Numbered from the stretch's first letter, positions 36,712 through 47,345 are shown. The stretch: 64,000 nt of DNA from Salinicola corii (GCF_008298015.1 NZ_VTPX01000001.1:789902-853901), one strand, 5' to 3'. Notes: generated by a model from the letters alone, not told the origin. Numbers and translations are program-made.

Positions 36712-38388
36712 ATGAGCGAAAGCTTTGCTGAGTTGTTTGAACAGTCTCTCCAGGACATCAACATGGAACCCGGTGCCATCGTCATGGCGACTGTGGTTGA
36801 TATCGAAGGCGACTGGATCACCGTCAACGCCGGTCTGAAGTCCGAGGGGCAGATCCCCGCGGCGCAGTTCCGTGACGACAATGGCGAAATGACCATTGCT
36901 GTCGGTGACGAAGTCAAGGTTGCGCTGGAAGCCGTCGAAGACGGTTTCGGCGAGACCCGCCTGTCACGCGAGAAGGCCAAGCGTGCCGAAGCGTGGAAGG
37001 AACTGGAAGCGGCCTTCGAGAAGGACGAGATCGTCAAGGGCGTGATCAACGGCAAGGTCAAGGGCGGCTTTACCGTCGACGTCTCCTCCATCCGCGCCTT
37101 CCTGCCGGGCTCGCTGGTCGATGTGCGTCCGGTACGCGATACCGCGCACCTGGAGCACAAAGAGCTGGACTTCAAGGTCATCAAGCTCGACCCGAAACGC
37201 AACAACGTCGTCGTTTCCCGCCGTGCCGTTCTCGAAGCCGAGAACAGTGCCGAGCGCGAGGCACTGCTGGCGACCCTGCAGGAAGGCCAGCAGATCAACG
37301 GTATCGTCAAGAACCTCACCGACTACGGCGCGTTCGTCGACCTCGGTGGCGTCGACGGCCTGCTGCACATCACCGACATGGCCTGGAAGCGGATCAAGCA
37401 TCCGAGCGAGATCGTGGCTGTCGGCGACGAGATCAACGTCAAGGTCCTCAAGTTCGATCGCGAGCGCAACCGCGTTTCTCTGGGCCTGAAGCAACTGGGT
37501 GAAGATCCGTGGGTCAACATCGTCGACCGTTATCCGGAAGGCATGAAGGTCAACGCCCGCGTCACCAATCTGACCGACTACGGCTGCTTTGCCGAGCTGG
37601 AAGAGGGTGTCGAAGGTCTGGTTCACGTCTCTGAAATGGACTGGACCAACAAGAACATCCATCCGTCCAAGGTGGTTCAGGTCGGTGACGAAGTCGAAGT
37701 CATGATTCTCGACATCGACGAAGAGCGTCGTCGTATCTCCCTGGGTATCAAGCAGTGCACCACCAACCCATGGGAAGACTTCAGCGGCCGCTACAACAAG
37801 GGCGACCGTGTTGCCGGCACCATCAAGTCGATCACCGATTTCGGTATCTTCATCGGCCTGGAAGGCGGCATCGACGGTCTGGTTCACCTCTCGGACATCT
37901 CCTGGAGCGAGACCGGCGAAGAAGCCGTTCGTCAGTTCAAGAAGGGCGATGAAGCGGAAGCGGTCATCCTGTCGATCGATCCGGAACGTGAGCGCATCTC
38001 GCTGGGTATCAAGCAGCTCGAGTCCGATCCGGTCTCCGAGTTCCTGGCTGTCAACGACAAGGGTGCCGTGGTCACTGGCCGCATCATCGAAGTCGATGCC
38101 AAGGAAGCCCACGTCGAGCTGGCGACTGACGTCGTGGCCGTGCTCAAGGCGTCCGAGATCAGCGCCGATCGTGTCGAAGACGCCCGCAACGTGCTGAACG
38201 AAGGCGATAGCGTCGAAGCCAAGATCGTCAACGTGGATCGCAAGAGCCGCGTCATCAACCTCTCCATCAAAGCCAAGGATCAGGTCGATACGCGTCGCAA
38301 CATGGGTAAACTGCGCGATCAGGATGTCGAGCCCAACGGCCCGACCACCATCGGTGATCTGATCAAGCAGCAGATGGGTCAGGACTGA
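36712..38388 (+). CDS. rpsA: Ribosomal protein S1
   Basis: S1 binds mRNA leaders on the 30S subunit. The 558-residue protein has six S1 (OB-fold) repeats starting near residues 21, 105, 192, 277, 364 and 451. The last four show the repeated pattern V-N-TDYG-F-L-GVDGLLH / [11 protein letters not shown] / [13 protein letters not shown], each followed by RISLGIKQ. Codon use is strongly biased, as in highly expressed genes. It is followed by a strong terminator; ihfB, usually next to rpsA, is instead about 7 kb away and inverted. Confidence 0.97.
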   Translation: MSESFAELFEQSLQDINMEPGAIVMATVVDIEGDWITVNAGLKSEGQIPAAQFRDDNGEMTIAVGDEVKVALEAVEDGFGETRLSREKAKRAEAWKELEAAFEKDEIVKGVINGKVKGGFTVDVSSIRAFLPGSLVDVRPVRDTAHLEHKELDFKVIKLDPKRNNVVVSRRAVLEAENSAEREALLATLQEGQQINGIVKNLTDYGAFVDLGGVDGLLHITDMAWKRIKHPSEIVAVGDEINVKVLKFDRERNRVSLGLKQLGEDPWVNIVDRYPEGMKVNARVTNLTDYGCFAELEEGVEGLVHVSEMDWTNKNIHPSKVVQVGDEVEVMILDIDEERRRISLGIKQCTTNPWEDFSGRYNKGDRVAGTIKSITDFGIFIGLEGGIDGLVHLSDISWSETGEEAVRQFKKGDEAEAVILSIDPERERISLGIKQLESDPVSEFLAVNDKGAVVTGRIIEVDAKEAHVELATDVVAVLKASEISADRVEDARNVLNEGDSVEAKIVNVDRKSRVINLSIKAKDQVDTRRNMGKLRDQDVEPNGPTTIGDLIKQQMGQD

Positions 38389-38414
38389 TTCATCGAATCC
38401 GGTCCCTGCCGAAC

Positions 38415-38444
38415 AAAACAGCGCCTACGGGCGCTGTTTTTTTT
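38415..38444 (+). terminator. Rho-independent terminator of rpsA
   Basis: AAAACAGCGCC (38415-38425) pairs with GGCGCTGTTTT (38430-38440) around TACG, with T continuing to 38444. A textbook terminator 27 bp after the rpsA stop. Confidence 0.95.
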
Positions 38445-38521
38445 GGTGCCGCTGTTCAGCGGCCGCGCTCGCTGCTGGCAACGCGCGGAAGATCGACGGG
38501 AAACTGGCGTCGGTGCCGAGA

Positions 38522-38905
38522 TCAGCGGCCGAACCAGGTCCGGAAGCGCGGCGACGAAGGGGGCGTCTGATGGGTGACGGAAAGGTGTCGGGCCGCTTGC
38601 CCCAGCGGAGCGCCGATGGCCTGGAGATGATGTCGGCAGAGGCGCTGATCGAGGGCGCCGGGGCACTGCGCCATCAACAGGCCGCAGTGATAGATCGCCT
38701 CTTCGAGCGGGGCGTGGACGGGCTTGAACGGTGAGGCGCTGCGGCGGCAGCGTTGCAGTTCGCCCAGCAGCATCTGCAGGGTCTGTGCGTCCAGCCAGCA
38801 GCGGCTGCGTTCATCGCTCCGGGCCATGACCGAGCTTTCGATGGCCTGGAAGGAGACCTGAAGAAAGACGCAGGTGTAGTAGAGCTGGGAGCGTTCGGAG
38901 GTCAT
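38522..38905 (-). CDS. Hypothetical protein with six cysteines
   Basis: A 127-residue frame between the rpsA terminator and trmJ. It has a hydrophobic/aromatic N-terminus (LYYTCVFLQVSFQAIE), a central helical region and a Ser/Pro-rich end. Cysteines are at 12, 36, 53, 74, 81 and 90, and several His follow (HH at 92-93), so metal binding is conceivable. No strong ribosome-binding site precedes the ATG at 38905. I recognise no family. Composition is reasonable, but a chance frame cannot be excluded. Confidence 0.45.
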   Translation of the reverse strand: MTSERSQLYYTCVFLQVSFQAIESSVMARSDERSRCWLDAQTLQMLLGELQRCRRSASPFKPVHAPLEEAIYHCGLLMAQCPGALDQRLCRHHLQAIGAPLGQAARHLSVTHQTPPSSPRFRTWFGR

Positions 38906-38985
38906 CGTCGTTATCGCTTTTTGATGAGATCGATTCCCATTCTCTATCCGGCCGGTCAGGCTGTCAAAGGACTTTGCCTGGCGAT

Positions 38986-39714
38986 CTAGCCGTCTCGGCT
39001 TGAACTTTCCAGTGCATTGAGTACGCCACGCAGAATCGAAAGTTCCTTGCGACTGGGCTCGGCGCGGGTGAACAGTGCGCGAAGGTGAGCCTCGGTCCTG
39101 GCGTGGGGCTGCGTCAGAAACCCGGCGCTATCCAAGGCACGGTGCAGGTGGGCGTAGAAGTGGTCCAGTTGCTCCATCGTCGGATAAGGGCCATTGGCTT
39201 TGGGCATCTGCTGTGCCTCCCCCTGGATACGGGAGTGGCGGAACGCCTCGTAGGCCACGATCTGCACGGCCTGGGAGAGGTTGAGCACGCCATAGTCCGG
39301 GTTGGCAGGGATGTTCAGCTGATGCGTGCAGTGGCCGATCTCCTCGTTGGTCAATCCATATCGCTCCCGCCCGAAAACGATGGCGACCGGCCCCTCCGGC
39401 AGGCGGCGCCACAGTTCGGCGGCCATCTGATCCGGTTGATGGTAGCAGGGCAGTGGCAGGCTGCGCAGTCGGGCGCTGGCGCCGATGACCTGTACGCAGT
39501 CGCCAATCGCCGCCGACAGGGAGTCGACGACACGACAACCCTCGATGAGATCGGCAGCGCCAGCGGCAAGGCGGGTGGCCTCCTCATCGGGAAACTGGCG
39601 TGGTGCGACCAGGACCAGATCGCTCAGGCCCATGGTCTTCATCGCGCGCGCGCTGGCACCGATATTGCCGGGGTGGAACGTCTGGACGAGAACGATGCGA
39701 ATGCGATCCAGCAT
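38986..39714 (-). CDS. trmJ: TrmJ, tRNA (cytidine/uridine-32-2'-O)-methyltransferase
   Basis: This SPOUT-family enzyme methylates the ribose at position 32 of tRNAs. From the ATG at 39714 it is 242 residues. Knot motifs visible are VLVQTFHPGNIGASARAMKTMGL (about 7-29), VFGRERYGLTNEE and NIPANPDYGVLNLSQAVQI, in the order expected for TrmJ. A GGAG about 10 bp upstream supports this start over the one 39 codons earlier, which runs back into the groEL terminator region. Downstream of groEL but separated by a terminator. Confidence 0.93.
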   Translation of the reverse strand: MLDRIRIVLVQTFHPGNIGASARAMKTMGLSDLVLVAPRQFPDEEATRLAAGAADLIEGCRVVDSLSAAIGDCVQVIGASARLRSLPLPCYHQPDQMAAELWRRLPEGPVAIVFGRERYGLTNEEIGHCTHQLNIPANPDYGVLNLSQAVQIVAYEAFRHSRIQGEAQQMPKANGPYPTMEQLDHFYAHLHRALDSAGFLTQPHARTEAHLRALFTRAEPSRKELSILRGVLNALESSSRDG

Positions 39715-39794
39715 GCGCGAAAAACTCCTGCGGGCAATAATCCATGGTGTCGTCGGCAATGCTCCCGGGCGAGCCGAAGGCCCAGCCGACTCGG

Positions 39795-39827
39795 CAACAA
39801 AAAAGCCCCGCCAGAAGGCGGGGCTTT
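39795..39827 (-). terminator. Terminator of the groES-groEL operon
   Basis: AAAGCCCCGCC and GGCGGGGCTTT (39802-39812 and 39817-39827) form an 11-bp stem with a 4-base loop. On the minus strand it is followed by a T-rich run, so it ends groEL transcription just before trmJ. Confidence 0.9.
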
Positions 39828-39867
39828 CCATGATACCTGAAAGGATCAGGCGATGGCGGGGCGATGA

Positions 39868-41523
<1,656 letters not shown>

Positions 41524-41569
41524 CTAATGTAATACGTGAAATCGTGATGAATCGTCGAGCTTCGGCCGA

Positions 41570-41863
41570 TCAGCCTTCGACGACGGCCAGAATGTCGCTT
41601 TCGCTCATGATCAGGACTTCTTCACCGTCGACCTTCTGTTTTTCGACGCCGAAGCCCTCCTTGAAAATCACGGTATCGCCAACCTTGACGTCCAGTGCGC
41701 GAACTTCGCCGCTCTCGAGGATACGGCCGTTGCCCACTGCCAGGACTTCACCGCGTGTCGGCTTTTCCTGGGCACTGCCCGGAAGCACGATGCCGCCAGC
41801 AGTTTTCTGCTCTTCTTCTTTGCGACGTACGATGACGCGATCGTGCAAGGGACGGATTTTCAT
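41570..41863 (-). CDS. groS: GroES, 10-kDa co-chaperonin
   Basis: GroES caps the GroEL chamber. The 97-residue product begins [18 protein letters not shown], has the mobile loop [15 protein letters not shown] that contacts GroEL, and ends with [16 protein letters not shown]. First gene of groES-groEL, with GGAG upstream of the ATG (41863) and a possible heat-shock promoter further upstream. Confidence 0.98.
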   Translation of the reverse strand: MKIRPLHDRVIVRRKEEEQKTAGGIVLPGSAQEKPTRGEVLAVGNGRILESGEVRALDVKVGDTVIFKEGFGVEKQKVDGEEVLIMSESDILAVVEG

Positions 41864-41894
41864 TGCTCACGTTCTCCTGATGGTTGCATGTTAC

Positions 41895-41926
41895 AAATGC
41901 ACGTTCCCACATGAGCCAGGCTCAAG
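41895..41926 (-). promoter_or_regulatory. Candidate sigma-32 heat-shock promoter for groES-groEL
   Basis: On the minus strand CCCCTTGAGC (its CTTGAG at 41926-41921) matches the sigma-32 -35 consensus in five to six positions; a poorer -10-like GTGCATTT (41902-41895) follows after 17 bp. A TGAGCC-A-GGCTCA palindrome (41912-41924) overlaps the -35 end. No CIRCE element was found. Confidence 0.4.
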
Positions 41927-42066
41927 GGGCGAAGGCTTGCGCCTCCCGGTTAATGGGCCTGACGGCCTAAAGCTGTCGCTGCTGCCTTGATTGGGTCTGG
42001 CCAGCCGGTTTCAAGGGGCAGCCTGAAAATTTTATCGTCGGGTGGCGGCAATCAATGCTCGGCGCT

Positions 42067-42549
42067 TCATTGGTCCTTGCCGAGATACTCTCCTTCGATG
42101 GGGCTGGCATCATCGCCGGCTCGACCGCCGCTGGCGGCGTTTTCCGAATCTCTTCGATGGATATTCCAGTCCCCGGGGATTTCAGTACCTTTCGAGCCAG
42201 CACTTCTGCCGCCTCGGCCGGACCAGCGACGCAACAGCTGGCCGCTGCCGGGGATCAGGCATATTAGACCTACGATATCGGAAAGAAAACCGGGTGCTAT
42301 CAACAGGATGCCTGCAAATACGAACGAGGCACCCGCCATGATTTCGTCCGAGGGGATTTCACCGGCTGCCACGCGGGCACGAGCTCTCTGAAACGTGAGC
42401 AAGCTCTCGCGGCGAATGAGGTGAATACCGAGGGCGCCACTGACGAAAATCCACAACAGACTGACCAGCAGGCCTAGCCTGGCTCCCAGCGTAAAGAGTA
42501 CGGCGAAGTCCGCTATCGCGAATAGGGCGATGAGGATGAGCAGGGGCAT
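42067..42549 (-). CDS. fxsA: FxsA-family membrane protein
   Basis: The 160-residue protein has about three to four hydrophobic segments (for example residues 2-20 and 25-45) and the FxsA pattern GALGIHLIRRESLLTFQRARARVAAGEIPSDEIMAGASFVFAGILLIAPGFLSD, here starting near residue 38. FxsA reduces phage T7 exclusion by F in E. coli; its normal role is unknown. A soluble, charged tail follows residue 105. It is upstream of groES on the same strand, an arrangement also seen in E. coli. Confidence 0.88.
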   Translation of the reverse strand: MPLLILIALFAIADFAVLFTLGARLGLLVSLLWIFVSGALGIHLIRRESLLTFQRARARVAAGEIPSDEIMAGASFVFAGILLIAPGFLSDIVGLICLIPGSGQLLRRWSGRGGRSAGSKGTEIPGDWNIHRRDSENAASGGRAGDDASPIEGEYLGKDQ

Positions 42550-42657
42550 GGTGTCTCCGTCGTTGGCGCTGCCTGATTAGGCAAGATGGAGACTAACGAG
42601 GGAATTGCAAGCATGCGCCACCCCGAGGCCAGCGAGAAGCCGGCCCCGGAGCCGAGA

Positions 42658-42921
42658 TCATAACGTCGCGTTCTCGGAGAGGTTGGCCACCGTGGCTTCG
42701 CCGATGCCATCGACGCGAGTCAGGTCTTCCAGGCTTTTGTAGTCGCCGTTGGCTTTCCGGTCGTCGACGATCGCCTGCGCCTTGACCGCGCCGATGCCGG
42801 GAAGCGTCGTCAATATCTCGACCGACGCTTCGTTGATATTGACGGGGGTATCCTGGGCAAGCACGGGGAGGGTGGTGAAGCTGAGTAGCGAGAACAGTGC
42901 GGCATGGATCAATGTCTTCAT
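42658..42921 (-). CDS. ComEA-like exported helix-hairpin-helix protein
   Basis: From the ATG at 42921 the 87-residue product starts with a signal peptide (MKTLIHAALFSLLSFTTLPVLA, cleavage before QD) and continues with two helix-hairpin-helix units: VNINEASVEILTTLPGIG and DYKSLEDLTRVDGIG. Such small ComEA-type proteins bind DNA in the periplasm and may take part in DNA uptake, which would fit the type IV pilus genes in the same window. That link is inference. A longer frame upstream (from 43044) lacks a signal peptide at its start. Confidence 0.85.
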   Translation of the reverse strand: MKTLIHAALFSLLSFTTLPVLAQDTPVNINEASVEILTTLPGIGAVKAQAIVDDRKANGDYKSLEDLTRVDGIGEATVANLSENATL

Positions 42922-43151
42922 GGGGCTCTCTCGTAGAAGCGGGTGAATGAAAGCCGGTGTCGTTCCAGGCCGGCCGTCATTACTTTGTATCGACGCGGCT
43001 TCACGATTTTTTATCGGAAAAAAGCGATCATTCTTGTCAGTCAATTTCTACTCAATCTGGCTAAAGTAGCTGGAACGGATATGACAAGAGCGTCCTATCC
43101 AACGCCGTGTCAGGTATACTCCCGCACGAATTCGACTGCTGGAGACGACTC

Positions 43152-43859
43152 ATGCCCGCCCCGGAATCGCCGCTCATCATTGCGCTCGACTACGCTGATC
43201 TGGGCGCGGCGCTGCAACTGGCCGACGCGCTCGATCCTGCCCGTTGCCGCGTCAAGGTCGGCAAGGAGTTGTTCACCCGTGTAGGGCCCGTGGCCGTCGA
43301 GGCGTTGCATCGGCGGGGCTTCCAGGTCTTCCTGGACCTGAAGTTTCACGACATCCCCAATACTGTCGCCGGTGCGGTGGAAGCCGCCGCGGACCAGGGC
43401 GTGTGGATGGTCAACGTGCACGCTTCCGGCGGTCGCCGAATGATGGAAGCGAGCGCCGAGCGATTGGCGAAACGCGGGCTCGAGACACATCTCATCGCGG
43501 TCACCGTGCTGACCAGCATGGCGGACGGCGAACTGCAGGAAACCGGTGTCTCCGGCAGCGCCCTGGCTCAAGTCGAGCGTCTGGCCACGCTAACCCTGGA
43601 AAGCGGACTGGACGGCGTCGTCTGCTCGGCGCGCGAAAGCGCCCGGCTGCGCGAGCTGTGTGGGGCGGGGTTTCTCAGGGTGACACCGGGGATACGCCCC
43701 GCCAGCGCGGGGCAGGGAGACCAGCGGCGGGTGATGACCCCCGACGCAGCGATGGCGGCCGGCAGTACGCACCTGGTCATTGGTCGAGCGGTGACCCAGG
43801 CGGCCGATCCCATGGCGGCACTGGCTGACATCGAGCGCACCTTGGCACGCAGGTCGTGA
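43152..43859 (+). CDS. pyrF: PyrF, orotidine-5'-phosphate decarboxylase
   Basis: PyrF makes UMP from OMP. From ATG 43152 (GGAGA at 43141-43145) it is 235 residues. The catalytic Asp-Lys-Asp set is in [11 protein letters not shown] (Asp62, Lys64, Asp67), with VKVGKELF early and VTPGIRP and [11 protein letters not shown] at the phosphate site. A TATACT box at 43115-43120 is a candidate -10, though its -35 is weak. Its stop codon abuts the convergent lapB stop with no base between. Confidence 0.96.
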   Translation: MPAPESPLIIALDYADLGAALQLADALDPARCRVKVGKELFTRVGPVAVEALHRRGFQVFLDLKFHDIPNTVAGAVEAAADQGVWMVNVHASGGRRMMEASAERLAKRGLETHLIAVTVLTSMADGELQETGVSGSALAQVERLATLTLESGLDGVVCSARESARLRELCGAGFLRVTPGIRPASAGQGDQRRVMTPDAAMAAGSTHLVIGRAVTQAADPMAALADIERTLARRS

Positions 43860-45047
43860 TTATTCGCCTTCCAGGCCCGTTACCGGCTTGCTCGTGCCCC
43901 AACTGCGGCAACGGGGACATTGCCAGTGCAGTTGTTCGGCGCCGAAGCCGCAGCGCTGACAACGGTGCCTTGGCCGGATGCTCAGTAACTGCTGGGTGTG
44001 CTGCTTGAGAAGTTCCAGCCGGTCCCTTTCCGCAGGATCGCTATCGTCCAGATAGAGATCCATCAGATAGTCGACGCCACGCAGGCTGGGGTGGTCGCGC
44101 AACTGGTCGCTGACGAACGCGCAGGCGATATCCGTGCCCTGACGATGTCTCAGCGTATCCGCGGCCATCATGACGACCGAAGTCTGCGGGTCGTGTTGCA
44201 ACTGTTTCTCCAGGAATTGCCACCAACCGTCGTCGTCATCGAGCAACCGATAGGCATTTCGCAGTGGTTCCAGCACGATGGTGGTGAAACTCGGGTCTTG
44301 CTCGGGAACCCGCTGCCAGCACCGGGCGGCGTCGCGATACTGGCCGATATCCCACTCGAGTTGGCCCAGCATCCAGTTGGCACGAACACAGCGTTCATCG
44401 GTATGCAGTGCCTGCTTCAACGCCTTGCGGGCCAGCGATGGGCTGCTGTCGATACGATGCTGACTGGCCAGTTCGCAATGCCAGTGTGCCGCCGCGCGCC
44501 GAATATCGGCATCCTGGCGCACCAGTTGCGGTTGGGCGGTATCGAGCGCCTGGGCCCACTCCTTTTCACGCTCGAACAGGTCGACGAGCAGACGTTTGGC
44601 GGCGAGCTTTTGGTGGTCGTCGACTTGGCTCTTCTGCAACGACAGTAGTAGCCGTTCGGCTCGGTCAAGTAGCCCGAGATTGAGGAAGTCGCGCGAGAGT
44701 TCCAGCTGTACCTGTCCACTTTGCGACGGCGTCAGCGCTGGCCTGGCTAGCAGGTTCTGATGGATGCGAACGGCGCGATCAGCTTCACCGCGCGACCGGT
44801 AGAGGTTGCCCAGCGCGATATGTGTCTCGACCGTGTCGCTGTTGACTTCAAGCGCCTGGGTGAAGGTCTCGATCGCGCGGTCCGGCTGCTCGTTGAGCAG
44901 ATAGTTGAGACCGACGAAATAGTCTTTCGACAGCGTGCCGATCGGTGTCCCGGGGCGTGGCCGGCCCCGGCCCGATTCCCAGCGCCCCAGCAACCAGCCG
45001 ATGGCGATGGCTGCCACCAGCAACGCCAGCAGCAGAGCATCGCTCAT
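43860..45047 (-). CDS. lapB: LapB (YciM), regulator of LPS synthesis
   Basis: LapB helps FtsH degrade LpxC and so balances lipopolysaccharide and phospholipid synthesis. The 395-residue protein has an N-terminal membrane helix (LLALLVAAIAIGWLLGRW), then multiple TPR repeats (about 60-350), and a C-terminal rubredoxin-like metal site, CQRCGFGAEQLHWQCPRC (two CxxC pairs). It directly follows lapA (adjacent codons). lpxC, its target pathway, is earlier in the window. Confidence 0.94.
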   Translation of the reverse strand: MSDALLLALLVAAIAIGWLLGRWESGRGRPRPGTPIGTLSKDYFVGLNYLLNEQPDRAIETFTQALEVNSDTVETHIALGNLYRSRGEADRAVRIHQNLLARPALTPSQSGQVQLELSRDFLNLGLLDRAERLLLSLQKSQVDDHQKLAAKRLLVDLFEREKEWAQALDTAQPQLVRQDADIRRAAAHWHCELASQHRIDSSPSLARKALKQALHTDERCVRANWMLGQLEWDIGQYRDAARCWQRVPEQDPSFTTIVLEPLRNAYRLLDDDDGWWQFLEKQLQHDPQTSVVMMAADTLRHRQGTDIACAFVSDQLRDHPSLRGVDYLMDLYLDDSDPAERDRLELLKQHTQQLLSIRPRHRCQRCGFGAEQLHWQCPRCRSWGTSKPVTGLEGE

Positions 45048-45353
45048 TCAGGTGCTTTCCTTGAACTCCTGCGTCCGTAGACGATCGAGTTCTTTGCGCT
45101 GTTGTTGGTTGTGACGCTGGGCACGGGTCAATAGGGTCCGCAGGCGAAGGTACATCCCTGTCATTGCCAGCATGCCTAGAATCACGCCACAAGCCAGGGC
45201 GACCAGAAGCCACAGCGATAACGAGGCGGAGGGGAGCTGTACCCAGATCAAGTCCAGCGGCAGCGGCTGCTGATTATTGACGGCAAACAGGATGCCGAGC
45301 AGCAGCACGACGATCAGGATGATGGCGAGAATGACGCCTTTGAGCCAGCGCAT
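45048..45353 (-). CDS. lapA: LapA (YciS/DUF1049), inner-membrane protein
   Basis: LapA is the small membrane partner of LapB. From the ATG at 45353 (MRWLKGVILAIIL; AGGA a few bases upstream) it is 101 residues with two hydrophobic helices: about residues 5-25 and 42-64. Between them is the family motif VNNQQPLPLDLIWVQLPSASLSLW, starting near residue 25. The last third is a charged coiled-coil-like helix. A frame from 45437 adds 28 low-complexity residues. Adjacent to lapB and downstream of ihfB. Confidence 0.92.
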   Translation of the reverse strand: MRWLKGVILAIILIVVLLLGILFAVNNQQPLPLDLIWVQLPSASLSLWLLVALACGVILGMLAMTGMYLRLRTLLTRAQRHNQQQRKELDRLRTQEFKEST

Positions 45354-45449
45354 AGTGATTCCTGGTGACGCACCGCGGCTGCCCGAGTCGTGATCAGCCG
45401 TTGCGGTGGCATCCGTCGACTCACGCGACGGATGCAATGACTTGGGAGG

Positions 45450-45746
45450 TCAGTAGCCCAGCGCGCGGCTGGCATTGACCTGTTCGCGTAGTTCCTTGCC
45501 CGGCTTGAAGTGCGGGACGTATTTGCCGTCGAGATCGACAGGATCGCCGGTCTTGGGATTGCGTCCGGTTCGAGGCTCGCGAAAATGCAGTGAAAAACTA
45601 CCGAATCCGCGAATCTCCACACGCCCGCCGTCCGCGAGTGCGTTGGTAATATCGTCGAGAATGACGCGCACCGCCGCTTCGACTTCCTTCGCCGATAGCT
45701 CGGGGCGACGGGTGGCGATCTGCTCGATCAATTCAGACTTTGTCAT
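45450..45746 (-). CDS. ihfB: IHF beta subunit
   Basis: IhfB pairs with IhfA to bend DNA. The 98-residue protein (start 45746, [18 protein letters not shown]) has [30 protein letters not shown], starting near residue 42, with the intercalating Pro in RNPKTG, and ends in [13 protein letters not shown]. An ATG two codons earlier (45752) is too close to GGAG, so the inner start is preferred. First gene of ihfB-lapA-lapB and divergent from sdhE. Confidence 0.96.
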   Translation of the reverse strand: MTKSELIEQIATRRPELSAKEVEAAVRVILDDITNALADGGRVEIRGFGSFSLHFREPRTGRNPKTGDPVDLDGKYVPHFKPGKELREQVNASRALGY

Positions 45747-45881
45747 CGACATTCTCCGTGAGGCCTCTGCCAGGCGGTGAAGAACCGCGCAATGGGCGTC
45801 CGACGTCTGTTATTGTCGCTTCAGCATACTTCGCAACTTTCGAGAAAACAACGCATTAGCCGGATGGGTCGGGTGACTGAA

Positions 45882-45910
45882 TAGTGACTGGCAATTCCCT
45901 CGGGTATAAT
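45882..45910 (+). promoter_or_regulatory. Candidate promoter for sdhE-ygfX
   Basis: A perfect TATAAT lies at 45905-45910, 44 bp before the sdhE start. At 17 bp upstream is TAGTGA (45882-45887), a poor -35. Confidence 0.5.
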
Positions 45911-45954
45911 GCGGCGTAATACAGTCACTCAGCACACCGGATCGAGGGTAGTCC

Positions 45955-46239
45955 ATGTCAGACAACGAAGATGTCACGCGTCGACGGCTTTACTGGCATT
46001 CACGACGCGGCATGTGGGAACTGGATCTGCTGCTGATGCCATTCCTCGAAGACCGCTATGACCAGCTGACGCCTTCGGACCAGGTGCTGTACCGTGAGCT
46101 GCTGGCCAACGAGGATCAGGATCTCTTCACTTGGCTGATGCGGCGCGAGTGGCCCCGAAATACCGAGTTGCGCCGTCTCGTCAAAATGATCGTCGAACAT
46201 GCAGAGACCACCGACAACAGTCGTCGTCAGGCGCTCTAG
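45955..46239 (+). CDS. sdhE: SdhE, FAD assembly factor for succinate dehydrogenase
   Basis: SdhE promotes covalent flavinylation of SdhA. The 94-residue product has the invariant RGxxE motif (RRGMWELD, about 17-24), followed by LMPFLEDRYDQL and YRELLANEDQDLFTWLM, all characteristic of the family (formerly YgfY/CptB). It overlaps the downstream ygfX-like gene by 41 bp. Confidence 0.94.
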   Translation: MSDNEDVTRRRLYWHSRRGMWELDLLLMPFLEDRYDQLTPSDQVLYRELLANEDQDLFTWLMRREWPRNTELRRLVKMIVEHAETTDNSRRQAL

Positions 46240-46597
46240 GCTGTCGCTGGCTTACCAGGCGGTGCTGGCGTTGGCGCTGGCTGGCTACGCGGGGTGGTGG
46301 GTCGACGGTCGGGCCGCCGTCTCGATATCGTTGTTGGCGCTGACCGTCGCCGGCTGGCGGTTCCGGTCGACGCCGAAACAGTATTATTTGCGATGCGTGC
46401 AGGAAGGGGAGCGGTCAGTCTGGGAGAGTTCGGCCGATACTCGGGCCTGGCAGCCGGAAACGTGCCGGCTGGTACGCCTCGGGCCGCTACTTTCGGCGAT
46501 CGATCTCTCCGGCCGCCGCCTGTGGCTGTGGCCAGATAGCAGCGACGCCCATTCGCTGCGCCATTTGCGCGAGACGCTGTCCAGCCGGTTCGAGTGA
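46199..46597 (+). CDS. ygfX: YgfX (CptA)-like membrane protein
   Basis: A 132-residue protein with basic N-terminus and two hydrophobic helices (about residues 15-34 and 40-52) followed by a soluble part with many Trp residues. This shape, and overlap with sdhE, match YgfX, the membrane partner of SdhE in E. coli reported as a toxin-like inhibitor of cytoskeletal proteins. Sequence conservation in this family is low, so the call rests mainly on context and topology. Confidence 0.7.
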   Translation: MQRPPTTVVVRRSRLSLAYQAVLALALAGYAGWWVDGRAAVSISLLALTVAGWRFRSTPKQYYLRCVQEGERSVWESSADTRAWQPETCRLVRLGPLLSAIDLSGRRLWLWPDSSDAHSLRHLRETLSSRFE

Positions 46598-46625
46598 CCG
46601 TGATTCCGCAGCCCGAACGAGAAGA

Positions 46626-46651
46626 CGGCCCCGTGAGGTATCACGGGGCCG
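46626..46651. terminator. Hairpin between convergent ygfX and elaB/yqjD-like gene
   Basis: CGGCCCCGTGA (46626-46636) pairs with TCACGGGGCCG (46641-46651) around GGTA, an 11-bp perfect stem. There is no T-tract on either side; placement between convergent genes supports a role in ending transcription. Confidence 0.6.
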
Positions 46652-46685
46652 CCATGGAGGCTATCGTCGGGCAGTGACACGTCGT

Positions 46686-46922
46686 TCAGCGGCGCCCGAC
46701 GAAGAAACCGATGGCGAATCCGGCCAGTGCGGCGACGCCGATGCTGCTCCAGGCATTGCGGTGAACGTAATCATCGGTTTCACGCCAGGCTTCTTCCGCA
46801 TGCTCAGCCAGTTCGTGGCTGACATCATCTGCCCGGTGCTTCGCGCGCTCCAGCCCCTTGCGACCTCGACGCTTGGCATCTCGATAGTAATTCCGGCTCT
46901 CTTCCCGATAGTTACGGTTCAT
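46686..46922 (-). CDS. Small tail-anchored ElaB/YqjD-family (DUF883) protein
   Basis: A 78-residue protein: a very basic, Tyr/Arg-rich N-terminus, a helical middle, then ETDDYVHRNAWSSIGVAALAGFAIGFFVGRR, i.e. the DUF883 C-terminal motif with one membrane helix and terminal GRR. In E. coli, YqjD and ElaB are inner-membrane-anchored, stationary-phase proteins that can bind ribosomes. This is the shortest of three such proteins in the window. Confidence 0.85.
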   Translation of the reverse strand: MNRNYREESRNYYRDAKRRGRKGLERAKHRADDVSHELAEHAEEAWRETDDYVHRNAWSSIGVAALAGFAIGFFVGRR

Positions 46923-46994
46923 GGATCATCCTTAATCATTGGTCGATGATGATGGTGTGTCAGGGCAATAGATTCGTTCTGTTGGCTCGAGCCG

Positions 46995-47345
46995 TCAACG
47001 CCGGCTCAGCATCAGCGCCAGCAAGGCACCGCCCAGCGCGGCGATACCGACGCTCTGCCAGGGTTTGCGCTGCACGAACTCGTCGCAGCTTTCGCAGGTG
47101 TCGCTGATCTGTTCGTCCAGGCGCTGGCGTGAGCGGGTCGCCCAGCTGTCCTGCGGAAGATAGGCAGTGGCGTGGGAGGACGGCTCGTCGATGCTCTCCT
47201 CGAGAGGGTCGTCCTGCGATGTCAGTGCAGGTTTTTCCCGGATCGAATCATCCCCCAACCGGGGCGCACGCTCGGCAGCCGCCGCCATATCCTCATCGAT
47301 ACGGTTGGTCTCGTCTTCCTTGTCGTCACGATGGAACAGGCTCAT
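46995..47345 (-). CDS. ElaB/YqjD-like tail-anchored protein
   Basis: From the ATG at 47345 (GGAGG 7-8 bp upstream) it is 116 residues: an acidic soluble part with RDDKEDETNRIDEDM, a helical DEQISDTCESCDEFV with two Cys, then VQRKPWQSVGIAALGGALLALMLSRR, a C-terminal membrane helix of DUF883 type. It lies between the RND pump operon and the 78-residue paralogue on the same strand. Function beyond membrane anchoring is unknown. Confidence 0.75.
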   Translation of the reverse strand: MSLFHRDDKEDETNRIDEDMAAAAERAPRLGDDSIREKPALTSQDDPLEESIDEPSSHATAYLPQDSWATRSRQRLDEQISDTCESCDEFVQRKPWQSVGIAALGGALLALMLSRR

